Positions 15,765-24,376 of a DNA stretch of 64,000 nt are shown piece by piece. The DNA lies in assembly GCA_031549685.1 (NCBI GenBank), contig JAVBPG010000010.1, positions 11,406 through 75,405 of the forward strand. The letters are read 5' to 3'. Every line of letters starts with the position of its first letter. The first letter of the stretch is position 1. The notes under the pieces are model-generated. The model did not search any database. It saw nothing but the letters and a program-made list of their open reading frames with translations, and was not told where the DNA came from. The position numbers and the translations under genes are program-made. This stretch comes from JAITMY01 sp031549685. Its GTDB lineage: Bacteria > Bacteroidota > Bacteroidia > Bacteroidales > UBA932.

Positions 15765-17420
15765 ATGCTGCAATCGCTGCTGATAGAAAATTACGCCCTG
15801 ATTGATAAGCTGGAGATAAGCTTCAAGCACGGCCTGAGCATTGTAACGGGCGAAACCGGGGCCGGAAAATCCATTTTGCTGGGCGCCCTGGGCCTGCTGG
15901 TGGGGCAGCGCGCCGACACCGCCGTGCTCAACGACAAGGAGCGCTCCTGCGTGGTGGAGGGCATGTTTGTGGTAACCAGCTACGACCTGGAGCAGCTGTT
16001 TGCCGACAACGATATTGACTTTAGCAACGTGGCCACCATTCGCCGCGTAATCAGCCCCAACGGTAAGTCGCGCGCCTTTATCAACGACCAGCCCGTAACG
16101 CTTTCCGTGCTCAAGGATTTTGGCGAGAGGCTGATCGACATCCACTCGCAGCACCAGAACCTGCTGCTGCAAAATGCCGCTTTCCAGCTCAAGGTGGTCG
16201 ATTCGCTGGCCGACAACAGGGCGCTGCGCGAGGGCTACGCCGCCGTTTTTGCGCAGCTCCGGCGCGCAGAGCAGCAGCTGGCCGAGCTGGAGGAGCAGGC
16301 GCGCCTGTCGCGTGGCGATTTGGACTACCTGCAGCACCTGTACAGGGAACTGGAGGTCGCACGGCTGCAGGAGGGTGAGCAGGCCGAGCTGGAGAATGAA
16401 CAGCAGCAGCTGTCGCACGCCGAGGAAATAAAGTTGGCGTTTGCGAGGGCTGCCGATTTGCTGCAAAGCGATGAGGGCGGCGTAAATAAGATTTTGCGTG
16501 AAGCCGGGGTAACGCTCGAAAAAATAGCCGGCGTATTTGCCAAGGCCGAACCGCTGGCCGAGCGCCTGCAGAGTAGCCTGATTGAGCTGCGCGACGTGGC
16601 GGCCGAGGTCGAAGGCATTGCCGAGAGCACTGAGGTAAATCCGGCGCGGCTGGAGGAGGTAAGCGAGCGCCTCGACCTGATTTTTACGCTGCAAAAAAAG
16701 CACAAGGTGGCTACGGTGGAGGAGCTGCTGCGGGTGCAGGAGCAGTTGGGGCAAAAAGTTGGCTTTGTAGATAACTTAGATGAGCAGCTGGAAGCTCTGC
16801 GTAAACAATGCGCTGCGTTAAAAGTTGAGGCCGAAAAACAGGCCGGTCAGCTGAGCCAAACGCGCCTCAAGGTGTTTGGCGGCATCGAGCAGCACGTGGT
16901 AAAAACGCTCAGGGAGTTGGGCATTGCCAACGCCGTGCTGGTGGTGCGGCGCGAGGAGCTGCCCGCCCTGTCGGCCACAGGCAAGGACGATATTCAATTC
17001 CTTTTCTCCGCCAACAGGGGCGTTGCGCCGCAGGATATTGCCCGCGTGGCCTCGGGCGGCGAGATTGCGCGCCTCATGCTCAGCCTCAAGTCGCTGGTGG
17101 CATGGACGGGCAACCTGCCCACCATCATTTTCGATGAAATAGATACCGGCGTATCGGGCGAAGTGGCCGACCGCATGGGGCAAATCATCAGCGAGTTGGG
17201 CCAATCCATTCAGGTAATCAACATCACGCACCTGCCGCAGATAGCCAGCAAGGGGCAGGCGCACTTCTTTGTGTATAAGGAGGAAACGCAGCAGGGCACC
17301 GCCACGCGAATCAAGCAGCTGTCGGAGGCGGAGCGCGTTACCGCTATTGCGCAAATGCTCAGCGGGCAAACCCTTACCGATGCCGCGGTAAAAAATGCGA
17401 AGGAGCTGCTGAGGAAGTAA
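15765..17420 (+). CDS. recN: DNA repair protein RecN
   Basis: SMC-like ATPase of 551 residues that acts early in double-strand break repair. The N-terminal half has LIENYALIDKLEISF and Walker A GETGAGKS (29-36). A long coiled coil with many Gln/Glu/Leu repeats runs from ~160 to 370. The C-terminal half carries the ABC signature VASGGEIARLMLSLK (~427), Walker B TIIFDEIDTGVSGEV (~447) and the H-loop ITHLPQIAS (~482). It ends the bamD-recN operon and is convergent with hipA 50 bases later. Confidence 0.95.
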   Translation: MLQSLLIENYALIDKLEISFKHGLSIVTGETGAGKSILLGALGLLVGQRADTAVLNDKERSCVVEGMFVVTSYDLEQLFADNDIDFSNVATIRRVISPNGKSRAFINDQPVTLSVLKDFGERLIDIHSQHQNLLLQNAAFQLKVVDSLADNRALREGYAAVFAQLRRAEQQLAELEEQARLSRGDLDYLQHLYRELEVARLQEGEQAELENEQQQLSHAEEIKLAFARAADLLQSDEGGVNKILREAGVTLEKIAGVFAKAEPLAERLQSSLIELRDVAAEVEGIAESTEVNPARLEEVSERLDLIFTLQKKHKVATVEELLRVQEQLGQKVGFVDNLDEQLEALRKQCAALKVEAEKQAGQLSQTRLKVFGGIEQHVVKTLRELGIANAVLVVRREELPALSATGKDDIQFLFSANRGVAPQDIARVASGGEIARLMLSLKSLVAWTGNLPTIIFDEIDTGVSGEVADRMGQIISELGQSIQVINITHLPQIASKGQAHFFVYKEETQQGTATRIKQLSEAERVTAIAQMLSGQTLTDAAVKNAKELLRK

Positions 17421-17470
17421 ACTCGGATTTGGTACCGACTACGCTACTGCGAGCAATGGCGTGCCTCGCA

Positions 17471-18736
17471 TCAGGTATTACTCCTAAATGTTTTAAATGC
17501 TCTTGCCTTCCCTTCCATCTCGGCTGGTGCTGCTCTGTATTTAGCGGCAACTTTTCTCCATTGGGAAACAGCAGCTATGACCTCTCCATTTATTTCTTCC
17601 GCGCGTATATCCGACAGCAAGTAGTAGGGAGCCGTTTTCATCACCAAATCCAAATCTAATGAGTTGTCGTTCTCGTCGATGTTGAGCTTCAGACCCGTTC
17701 CTGTTTCATTGGCGTTGATGTCGAAGGCGGGGGATAGCATCCAGCCGGCCTCGGTGTATATAAAGCCGTGATTTCGCAAATGATCATCTGTGTTGGAAAC
17801 GCATACCGAGAACAGTACGCGTCTGAACAATTCTTCTAAATCCGATTTGGCATCGGCGCATTCCGATTTGATAAAATCGACCAACTCGAGATAGCTTGCT
17901 CCCGTCTCTGCATCATCTCCGTCGGTATGCTGCAACAAGGTCATCGCTGAAGCATAATGAATCCGCTTATGCTCCTTCGTCCGGTCAAAGCGTTGCGAAA
18001 GATAGGTGTGGTAGGGTGCGCCTAATTTCTTTATCGAAGCATTGGGCACATTAAGCTTTGCCATGACTGCCAGCTCATGGACAATCATTTCCCATAATCC
18101 GACATCGTAATCGTCCCTTCTGCTGGGAAATTTCGCAATCCATTGCCTCCCCTTGGTGTCCACAATATCGGCCTTCGGACGAGCGCCCCCCAGCGACGAT
18201 CCGGGCGCAATCAGCTGGTTAATCCACTTCAACGAGGCTTCGTCCAGCTGATCCGCATTTTTCTCGTATTGCTCAGCTGCGTGCTCAAGCTCCCGAAGAG
18301 AGGTCCAGGGCGGCGCAGCTAAAGTTTTGCCGTTGCTTAGGAAATCACCACTCTCGCTTTCCTTGAAGCGCAACCCACCCATACGATGGCTGTCATGAAC
18401 GCCAAGCAGGAAGTCTATCCCGAACAAAGGCTTCGGGTCCCTTTTCTCTATCTTCGCTAAAAGCACCTCTCGGCGTTTCATCAGCAGCTGCCCCCAGCGG
18501 TCGGGGGAAGAATCCTTGAATATTCCGAAGTTTTCATTGGAGGTAGCATGGTGCAGCCCTGAAAAAAGCGGCAGCTCAGGATCAACGGCAGCTCCAACCC
18601 TAATCCACTCCTTGTCATATTCAAAAGAATATACGGTTTTCCCCCTCAATGCAGAGAAAGACAGCTTCCCTACCAATCGGGGAGCATCGTACATATACCA
18701 ATCGGCATACACCCATATGTTTTTTGTCCGGCTCAT
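17471..18736 (-). CDS. hipA: HipA-family serine/threonine kinase toxin
   Basis: A 421-residue HipA-like kinase, toxin half of a type II toxin-antitoxin pair; the E. coli homologue phosphorylates glutamyl-tRNA synthetase and induces dormancy. The N-terminal HipA_N1 domain (~1-110) is followed by the Gly-rich loop SSLGGARPKA (~175), the position of the autophosphorylated Ser loop in HipA proteins. The catalytic NTDDHLRNHGF (~314) and metal-binding LSPAFDIN (~332) follow. All key kinase residues seem to be present, so it should be active. It starts two bases after hipB. Codon use looks more AT-rich than in neighbouring genes, consistent with a mobile origin. Confidence 0.88.
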   Translation of the reverse strand: MSRTKNIWVYADWYMYDAPRLVGKLSFSALRGKTVYSFEYDKEWIRVGAAVDPELPLFSGLHHATSNENFGIFKDSSPDRWGQLLMKRREVLLAKIEKRDPKPLFGIDFLLGVHDSHRMGGLRFKESESGDFLSNGKTLAAPPWTSLRELEHAAEQYEKNADQLDEASLKWINQLIAPGSSLGGARPKADIVDTKGRQWIAKFPSRRDDYDVGLWEMIVHELAVMAKLNVPNASIKKLGAPYHTYLSQRFDRTKEHKRIHYASAMTLLQHTDGDDAETGASYLELVDFIKSECADAKSDLEELFRRVLFSVCVSNTDDHLRNHGFIYTEAGWMLSPAFDINANETGTGLKLNIDENDNSLDLDLVMKTAPYYLLSDIRAEEINGEVIAAVSQWRKVAAKYRAAPAEMEGKARAFKTFRSNT

Positions 18737-18738
18737 GG

Positions 18739-19098
18739 CTATTCGAATTCAGGTTCCTCCGTGGTTCCTTTATCTGTGGCATGGTCAATAACCGGTGTGG
18801 CTTTCTTAGCCTTCGGGGCTCTTTTCCTTGCCGCCAGCCGGGTATCCTGAAGCTGTCGTCCCAAGGGGTCTTTTTCGGCAACCAGCAACAGGTCTTCGTC
18901 CAGCCGCAAAACCGATAGTACCTGCAGGTAGTGCCCCAAGGAAACGGATGGAGATCCCTGCTCAATATTTCCCAGCGTCGAAACAGCTATCCCTGCCCGT
19001 TCTGCCGTAGAGCGGATGGATAGCTTTCTGCGCAACCGGGCCAAACGTATATTCTCGCCCAGCGTAGCGAGGATGTTTTTCTGTCGTATAGTAAACAT
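18739..19098 (-). CDS. hipB: HipB-like XRE-family antitoxin/repressor
   Basis: A 119-residue protein with an XRE helix-turn-helix (LGENIRLARLRRKLSIRSTAERAGIAVSTLGNIE, cited in parts: ENIRLARLRR, ERAGIAVSTLGNIEQG at ~34-49) and a charged, Lys/Arg-then-acidic tail. HipB proteins neutralise HipA and repress the operon. It precedes hipA by two bases. Palindromes that could be its operators flank the promoter (19102-19144). The tail is longer than in E. coli HipB (88 residues). Confidence 0.88.
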   Translation of the reverse strand: MFTIRQKNILATLGENIRLARLRRKLSIRSTAERAGIAVSTLGNIEQGSPSVSLGHYLQVLSVLRLDEDLLLVAEKDPLGRQLQDTRLAARKRAPKAKKATPVIDHATDKGTTEEPEFE

Positions 19099-19101
19099 TG
19101 C

Positions 19102-19144
19102 TATATTATAACATCTGATATTTCAGTACAAATATAGGTATATT
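19102..19144 (-). promoter_or_regulatory. hipBA promoter with candidate HipB operators
   Basis: The minus strand carries TATATTTG (plus 19129-19136), a perfect -7 box, ~30 bases before the hipB ATG. Two AT-rich palindromes surround it: TATA-T-TATA at 19102-19110 and AATATA-GG-TATATT at 19131-19144, the latter overlapping the -7 box. This is the arrangement expected for autorepression. Confidence 0.6.
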
Positions 19145-19318
19145 AGTTGAAATAACATGACTTGATGATATAAGTTGCACGAAGATTGTTGCATACCCCA
19201 AGCGATATGCCCATCTTGACCATTGAAAGGTTGTTCAAAGTGTAGCGTGAAAAAGCAACGAAGAAAGTCCAGCCAAGAAACAGTCACTTCGTTATTTGTC
19301 GGTACGGCAAGGAGTTGC

Positions 19319-20086
19319 CTACTTTACCCTGTTCCTTCCCAGCAGGTGCAGTATACCGTTGATAAAGGTAAGCGGGTGCACGGGGTTGCCGGGGACGTAT
19401 AGGTCAACCCTGTATTTTTCCAAAAAGGAGCGACTGACGGCGGGTGCTCCGCTGAAAATTCCGCCGTTTATGGCATCGGTGCCGGCAAGGATTATGAGCT
19501 TGGGCTCGGCCATGGCGTGGTAGCAAATTTCCAAAGCCTCCTCCATGTTTTTGGTAATGGGGCCGGTAATTACCAGGCCGTCGGCGTGGCGCGGCGAGGC
19601 CACAAAGTCAACGCCGAAGCGCCCCATGTCGAAGTTGACGTTGGTGGCGGCGTTGAGCTCCAGCTCGCTGCTGGCATCGCCTCCGGCGCATACCTGCCGC
19701 AGCTTGAGCGCCCGCCCAAAGTAGCGGCGGATTTCGCTGCGCACCTTGCTTGGGTTAATGCGAATGGCGGCCTGCTCCCCTTTTTTTATAATGAGGCTGT
19801 CAACGTCGTTGGTGGCGGTTTTGTAGTCGTTGGTGAAGTGAATTTTGCCCGATGTGGCGAACTCGCACTCCCGGCAAAATACGCACTTGCCTAAGTGCAG
19901 CAGCTCCAGCCGCCCGTTGATGGCCCGGGTGGGGCATATTTTTTCAACGGCCAGCAGCTCCTCCGCGCTAATGGAGGCGTCGATTTCGGGGCGCCCGCAG
20001 AATAGCGGGGTAAGCACCACCTTTTCCACGTTGGGAATTACCTGCCTGCCGTGGCTGCCGAGTATTTTAAGCTCTAAAAAGTTCAT
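19319..20086 (-). CDS. Hydrogenase/complex I small-subunit-like protein (HyfI/HycG/NuoB type) lacking its cluster ligands
   Basis: A 255-residue protein with two parts. Residues ~25-80 can bind one [4Fe-4S] cluster: CVFCREC (68-74) plus Cys51 in ICPT. Residues ~115-250 are a group 4 [NiFe]-hydrogenase small-subunit domain: FGRALKLRQV, RFGVDFVASPRHADGLVITGPITKNM, and PKLIILAGTDAINGG. By my alignment to HycG, all four proximal-cluster cysteines are replaced: Asp137, Ser140, Asp204 (GDCA becomes GTDA) and Asn234 (PGCP becomes PGNP). It therefore cannot hold the usual proximal cluster. The gene follows the large subunit by ~47 bases at the end of the bat operon. Function unknown. Confidence 0.82.
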   Translation of the reverse strand: MNFLELKILGSHGRQVIPNVEKVVLTPLFCGRPEIDASISAEELLAVEKICPTRAINGRLELLHLGKCVFCRECEFATSGKIHFTNDYKTATNDVDSLIIKKGEQAAIRINPSKVRSEIRRYFGRALKLRQVCAGGDASSELELNAATNVNFDMGRFGVDFVASPRHADGLVITGPITKNMEEALEICYHAMAEPKLIILAGTDAINGGIFSGAPAVSRSFLEKYRVDLYVPGNPVHPLTFINGILHLLGRNRVK

Positions 20087-20133
20087 TGTGGAATGCGCCG
20101 TTGAATTTTAATTCTCCATTTTCCATTCTTCAT

Positions 20134-21648
20134 TTACAAATCGTGGCCGCAGTACGACAGGTTAAAGCTCTTGTTGCAAATGGGAAAATCCGAAATCTGC
20201 TGCCCGCGCATGGCCAGCATCAGCCCCATCCAGTTGTGCAGCGACGGGTCGGTAATCTTGTAGTGCACCAGCGTACCGTTAGCATCGGTTATCCCCACGT
20301 GGCAAATTTCGCCGCGCCATCCCTCCACCAGCGACAGCGCCAGCGAAGATGGCCTCAGCGCCGCATCGTAGGCGGGCTTATCCTCGGGCAGCAAGCTGGG
20401 TATCCCCGATAATTTTTGGAGCAGACCTACGATGAGGTTGATGGACTGCTCCACCTCCACCTTGCGCAGCATGAGCCTTGCGCAGATATCGCCGTTCTCG
20501 AGCGTGGCGGGCGAGAACAGGTGTTGCTTGAACTCCAAAAAAGGATGAGTAGATCGAATGTCGCGGCGCACTCCGCTGGCGCGCGCCGTAAGCCCTACCA
20601 TGCCCAGCTCGAGCGCGTGCTTGCGCGATAGCGTGCCTATGGTTTCGAACCGTGAGAGGGCGCCGGGCAGGGTGAATATGCGGTCGCTGATGTCGCGGTA
20701 GCGGCGCTGTACCTGCGTTAGCGCGCTGCCTATGGCGCCTATGGTTTCGTGGTAGGCAGGGTAGTGCGACCCGTGCGGGCGAATGAGCCCCTTGCCGAAA
20801 CGGTTGCCGCACCACGCCTGCATGGCGTTGATGACCAAGGTACGCAGCGCCTCGCAAACCACCTTGCCCAGCTGGTAGGCGATGTCGCCGCACAGCGCCG
20901 AGGTGTCGGCTATGTGCATGGCCACGCGCTCCATTTCGAGCGCAATAGCGCGCTCCAGCTGGAGCCGCTCGGAGCACTGAAGCTCGCTCAGGCTCTCCTT
21001 CATCATTACGTGCGCCAGCGTGTGTCCCACGGCGCAATCACCCGCTATGCTTTCGGCCAGTATGCACTGCTGCAGCGGATGGTTTTTGGTAAGCATCAAC
21101 TTTTCGATGCCGCGGTGCTGAAAGCCCATGGCGTTCTCGGCGTGCAGCACCTGCTCGCCGTTGCAGCAAAAGCGAAAGTAGCCAGGCTCAATAATGCCGG
21201 CGTGAATGGGGCCTACGCCAACCTCGTGCACATCCTCCCCGCCGATTTCGTAAAAGGGGTAGTGCCTGAAGCTGCTGTTTTTGTTGGCTGCGTTGTGCGG
21301 AAAGCGAAGCGGCTTGAGCCACGGGTGGTCGGCGAATTCAATGCCGTAGTTTTCGTGCATTTCGCGCTCAAAGTTGCAAAATGCAGCGTGCTTTGCGGTA
21401 AGCGACGGCAGGGGCTTTTGCCGGGCCCTTTTTACCTTATGCGAGAGCAGCAGCACCTTTTCGGTTTCATCGTCGGCAATGCAGCAGATGCAGAGCCAGC
21501 CGTCTTTTTGCGGAAGCGCAAAGTAGCTCACGCAGTGCTTGGCCTCGTTGTGCATGAGGCTTACCATCAGCTCTGAAAAGTAGTTGTAGTCGAGCAGCGG
21601 AATGTTGTCGAGCGGTACGGGTGTGTCGTTATTGCGTAACTCTATCAT
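20134..21648 (-). CDS. Hydrogenase/complex I large-subunit-like protein (HyfG/HycE/NuoCD type) without nickel-binding motifs
   Basis: A 504-residue fusion of a NuoC-like N-terminus (FEREMHENYGIEFADHPWLKPLRFP, cited in parts, ~93-117) and a NuoD/HycE-like large-subunit domain (VGPIHAGIIEPGYFRF ~145, FQHRGIEKL ~177). Hydrogenases have RVCGIC in the L1 position; here it is SIAGDC (200-205). The C-terminal L2 DPCxxC is replaced by a tail ending in FNLSYCGHDL. Nickel-iron chemistry is therefore not expected. Its ATG overlaps the batE stop as ATGA, so it is translationally coupled to the bat operon. The small subunit follows, but no HyfB/C/E/F membrane genes are present in the window. Confidence 0.84.
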   Translation of the reverse strand: MIELRNNDTPVPLDNIPLLDYNYFSELMVSLMHNEAKHCVSYFALPQKDGWLCICCIADDETEKVLLLSHKVKRARQKPLPSLTAKHAAFCNFEREMHENYGIEFADHPWLKPLRFPHNAANKNSSFRHYPFYEIGGEDVHEVGVGPIHAGIIEPGYFRFCCNGEQVLHAENAMGFQHRGIEKLMLTKNHPLQQCILAESIAGDCAVGHTLAHVMMKESLSELQCSERLQLERAIALEMERVAMHIADTSALCGDIAYQLGKVVCEALRTLVINAMQAWCGNRFGKGLIRPHGSHYPAYHETIGAIGSALTQVQRRYRDISDRIFTLPGALSRFETIGTLSRKHALELGMVGLTARASGVRRDIRSTHPFLEFKQHLFSPATLENGDICARLMLRKVEVEQSINLIVGLLQKLSGIPSLLPEDKPAYDAALRPSSLALSLVEGWRGEICHVGITDANGTLVHYKITDPSLHNWMGLMLAMRGQQISDFPICNKSFNLSYCGHDL

Positions 21649-22400
21649 ATTGGTTCTATAGAGTTTGCCTGTATCCAGCCCTGCTTGCCATCGGCGGTTT
21701 TCACTTTTTTCCAGTCGCCGATAGCCTCGAGAATGGTAACCTTGGTGCCCTCGTGCAGCACAAAGAGGTCAACTCCGGCGCTGTCGGGCGAGGCTTTGAT
21801 GGAGCTCACGGGTACAAATATGATGGCCTCGGAGTGCCTGTCCATGGCTATTTTTTGGCTAACGGCAATGTAGGTGGAGACGATGGATAGCAGGAGCAGG
21901 ACGCAGGCGAGAAAGAAGGCCACCTTTTTGCGTACCACCGAGCGGCTAAGGGTAATTACGAGCACCAGCGCAAGCACGATGCAGAACAGCGCCACGCCTG
22001 TAATGGCCCAGGCATCGACGCCCATGCTGTGGCGGATGGCATCCATCCAGGCTACGAGAAAGAACTGCGGCACGGGCTCAATTTTATCTACGGTTTGCTG
22101 CTTGGCCAGCTCAAGGTTGTACAGCGTATCTTCATCGTCGGGTTCGAGCTTGAGGGCGCGCTCGTAGTATAAAATGGCTTTGCCCAGCTCGCCCAGCTTG
22201 TAGTAGCTGTTGGCCGTGTTGTAGTATAGCGCCACGCCGGCCTTTCCGCTTTTTTCTACCTGCAAAAAGAGCTCAGCGGCCTCGGCGTACTTGCCTTCGG
22301 TGTACAGGGTGTTGGCTTTTTGCCACAGCGTATCAACCTGCGCAAAGGCAGGAAGCACAAGGCATGCGACAAGTAAAAGTGAAAATATTTTTCGAAGCAT
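21645..22400 (-). CDS. batE: BatE: TPR and SH3-domain membrane protein
   Basis: A 251-residue protein with a signal peptide, three TPR repeats (LWQKANTLYTEGKYAEAAELF, YYNTANSYYKLGELGKAILYYERALKLEPDDEDTLYN; cited as families), two membrane segments at ~125-150 and ~157-180, and a C-terminal bacterial SH3 domain (EGTKVTILEAIGDWKKVKTADGKQGWI region, ~215-247). This is the BatE architecture. Bat proteins form an envelope complex associated with aerotolerance and stress resistance in Bacteroides and Leptospira; the mechanism is unsettled. It overlaps the following hydrogenase-like gene by 4 bases and is separated from batD by an 8-bp tandem repeat. Confidence 0.85.
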   Translation of the reverse strand: MLRKIFSLLLVACLVLPAFAQVDTLWQKANTLYTEGKYAEAAELFLQVEKSGKAGVALYYNTANSYYKLGELGKAILYYERALKLEPDDEDTLYNLELAKQQTVDKIEPVPQFFLVAWMDAIRHSMGVDAWAITGVALFCIVLALVLVITLSRSVVRKKVAFFLACVLLLLSIVSTYIAVSQKIAMDRHSEAIIFVPVSSIKASPDSAGVDLFVLHEGTKVTILEAIGDWKKVKTADGKQGWIQANSIEPI

Positions 22401-22421
22401 ACTATAGTTTAAAGATTTAAA

Positions 22422-22490
22422 GATTCAAGGATTCAAGGATTCAAGGATTCAAGGATTCAAGGATTCAAGGATTCAAGGATTCAAGGATTC
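22422..22490. repeat. 8-bp tandem array (GATTCAAG) between batD and batE
   Basis: The unit GATTCAAG is repeated about 8.6 times without interruption, then decays into AATTCAAAG and TTTAAAG. It fills most of the 124-base gap between batD (stop 22525) and batE (start 22400). Perfect short repeats of this kind can change length by replication slippage and would alter batE leader length or ribosome access. Confidence 0.93.
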
Positions 22491-22524
22491 AAAAATTCAA
22501 AGTTTAAAATTTAAAGTTTAAGGA

Positions 22525-24348
22525 TTACTTTATCCGCTGCTCGAGCTTGCTGATTACGCCTACGGCGTCGGCGTAAACCTGCTCCATTTCCTGGCGGCCG
22601 CTGCCGGGCGCGTAGCGCGCAAATTCGCACTCGTCAATCACGCTCAGGAAAGTGGTAATGTACGCCTCCTCAATGCTGCGGTCGGTAAATGCCTGCTGTG
22701 CGTTTTCGCGCGATAGCTCGGCTACCGGAATGCTCAGCTTATCGCTCAGGTAGCCCCACATGGCGCGCAGCAGCTCGTTGTAAAAGCCCTGCGCGTTGCC
22801 CATTTTGAGCAGCTGGGCCGAGGCTTTGAGGCGCTTGCGGGCTACCTTGTTGGCCTTTTTATTTTTTACCAAAACAATATTTTTATTTTCCTTTATACGC
22901 TTTTTTGATAGAATATAAATTGTTGAAAATAAAATTATTGCTGTAATGTAAAGGAGGTAGAACATGGCCGACCCGAGAAAGAATTTAGGCTCGGTGGGCA
23001 GCGCGTTGTCGCCGGTTTTGATAAAGCGAATATCCTGCCCCAGCACCTTAATACCCTCCCTGCGCCCCTCCGACGAGCTGTAGCTTTGCTGTACGCGGCT
23101 GTCTTTTTCCACCGAGATGGTTTGCTCCGGCGTGTGTAGCGTAACGTATTTTCCGGTGCTTGGGTTGAAGTAGGAAAACTCAATGGCGGGAATCATAAAT
23201 TCGCCGGCGCTGCGCGGTATGAGCGGTATTTCGAACTGGCGGTAGCCGCTGGATCCGGCATCGGAATTTTTAATGCTTTCGGTAGCTTTGGTGTCGTACA
23301 CCTCAAAGTCAACCGGAAAATCGACCTTGGGCGCGTTGATGAGCTTAAGGTTGCCGTTGCCCGAAATGCGGATGGTAAGCGATGTGGCATCGTTGGCGGT
23401 CAGCTGTTTTTTGCTAAGCGAGGCCTCCATTTTGAAGCTGCCCACCGCGCCCGAGAACGAGACCGGCGCCCCTGCGGGCAGGTCTTTTACCTTTATTTTT
23501 ACGGATTTTGATTGCAGGTGCTTGCGAACGTTTTGGTAGCCTCCGCCAAAAAAATCTTCGAACATATCGCGGCTTCGGGTGCGAATTTGTACCACCACGT
23601 CCACCTCGCTGCTGCCTATGCTAAGCTCGCCTGCCTGCTGCGGAAACAGGAGCTGCTTGCCCAGCAGGCCGGTTTCGAACACCGTCCCGTTCACGTTCTC
23701 GCGCTGGAAGCTTATTTGCGATGGTACCTCAATGTTTTGGTTCCAGAATCCTTCGAAGGAGGGATTTTTGAGGTTGCCCAGGTCGGCAATGGCAGCGCTG
23801 CGGTTGTAGAGCTTCAGGGTGGCCACCAGGTGCTCGCCCCGGTACACCTCGCGCTTGTTTACCGTGAGGGCCAGGTAGAGGTCGTCGGAGGAGGTGGCTG
23901 CACCGCTGCTTTGCTGGCCTTGCGCCTGCTGCGCTTGCGCGGGTTGTCCCTTTACGCATTCAATGGTAAAGGGCTGCGTTTGCGCCTCCTCGTTACCATT
24001 TTTTACTTTGGCCGGGCCAATGGTGAACTTTCCCTCTTTTTCGGCGTAGAGGGTGTAGGTAAAGGTTGAGCTGACGCTCTGCGTAACTTTTCCGTTAATA
24101 AAGTTTACGCTGGTCTGTGACGCCTGAATGGGGCCTGCCGTTACCGTGAATCCGTCAAAGCTGGGAGGTGTAAAGTTGTCCACCTTAGCGTTGGCCACAA
24201 ACGCAAGGCGAAACATTTCGCCCGTGCTTACCACGCGCGGCGCCTGTATTTCGAGGCGCAGGTCCTGCGCCCAAGCGTTGGTTACACACAACGCTACAAG
24301 CAATGTTGTGAAGGCTAACTTTAATCTTGTTGTAATCTTTCGAAGCAT
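22525..24348 (-). CDS. batD: BatD: oxygen-tolerance membrane protein
   Basis: A 607-residue protein with a signal peptide (FTTLLVALCVTNAWAQ) and a large periplasmic region of Ig-like domains (RLEIQAPRVVSTGEMFRLAF; ALTVNKREVYRGEHLVATLKLYNRS). A membrane segment at ~455-477 (FYLLYITAIILFSTIYIL) is followed by a basic cytoplasmic domain. The conserved WNQNIEVPSQISFQ and FFGGGYQNVRKHLQS motifs are typical of BatD. It lies between batC and batE in the operon. A Gln/Ala-rich insert (AQQAQGQQSSGAA) near residue 140 is a flexible linker. Confidence 0.92.
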   Translation of the reverse strand: MLRKITTRLKLAFTTLLVALCVTNAWAQDLRLEIQAPRVVSTGEMFRLAFVANAKVDNFTPPSFDGFTVTAGPIQASQTSVNFINGKVTQSVSSTFTYTLYAEKEGKFTIGPAKVKNGNEEAQTQPFTIECVKGQPAQAQQAQGQQSSGAATSSDDLYLALTVNKREVYRGEHLVATLKLYNRSAAIADLGNLKNPSFEGFWNQNIEVPSQISFQRENVNGTVFETGLLGKQLLFPQQAGELSIGSSEVDVVVQIRTRSRDMFEDFFGGGYQNVRKHLQSKSVKIKVKDLPAGAPVSFSGAVGSFKMEASLSKKQLTANDATSLTIRISGNGNLKLINAPKVDFPVDFEVYDTKATESIKNSDAGSSGYRQFEIPLIPRSAGEFMIPAIEFSYFNPSTGKYVTLHTPEQTISVEKDSRVQQSYSSSEGRREGIKVLGQDIRFIKTGDNALPTEPKFFLGSAMFYLLYITAIILFSTIYILSKKRIKENKNIVLVKNKKANKVARKRLKASAQLLKMGNAQGFYNELLRAMWGYLSDKLSIPVAELSRENAQQAFTDRSIEEAYITTFLSVIDECEFARYAPGSGRQEMEQVYADAVGVISKLEQRIK

Positions 24349-24376
24349 ATTTTTTGCTAAACGTGAACGTATTTTC

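Noticed and set aside
15621..16754. 377-codon minus-strand reading frame opposite recN
   Set aside because: Antisense to clearly real porD and recN sequence; Leu/Gln-rich low-complexity translation.
20749..21576. 275-codon plus-strand reading frame
   Set aside because: Antisense shadow of the hydrogenase-like large-subunit gene.
19319..21648. Functional energy-converting [NiFe]-hydrogenase
   Set aside because: Nickel-binding L1/L2 motifs and the proximal-cluster cysteines are missing, and no maturation or membrane-arm genes are present in the window.
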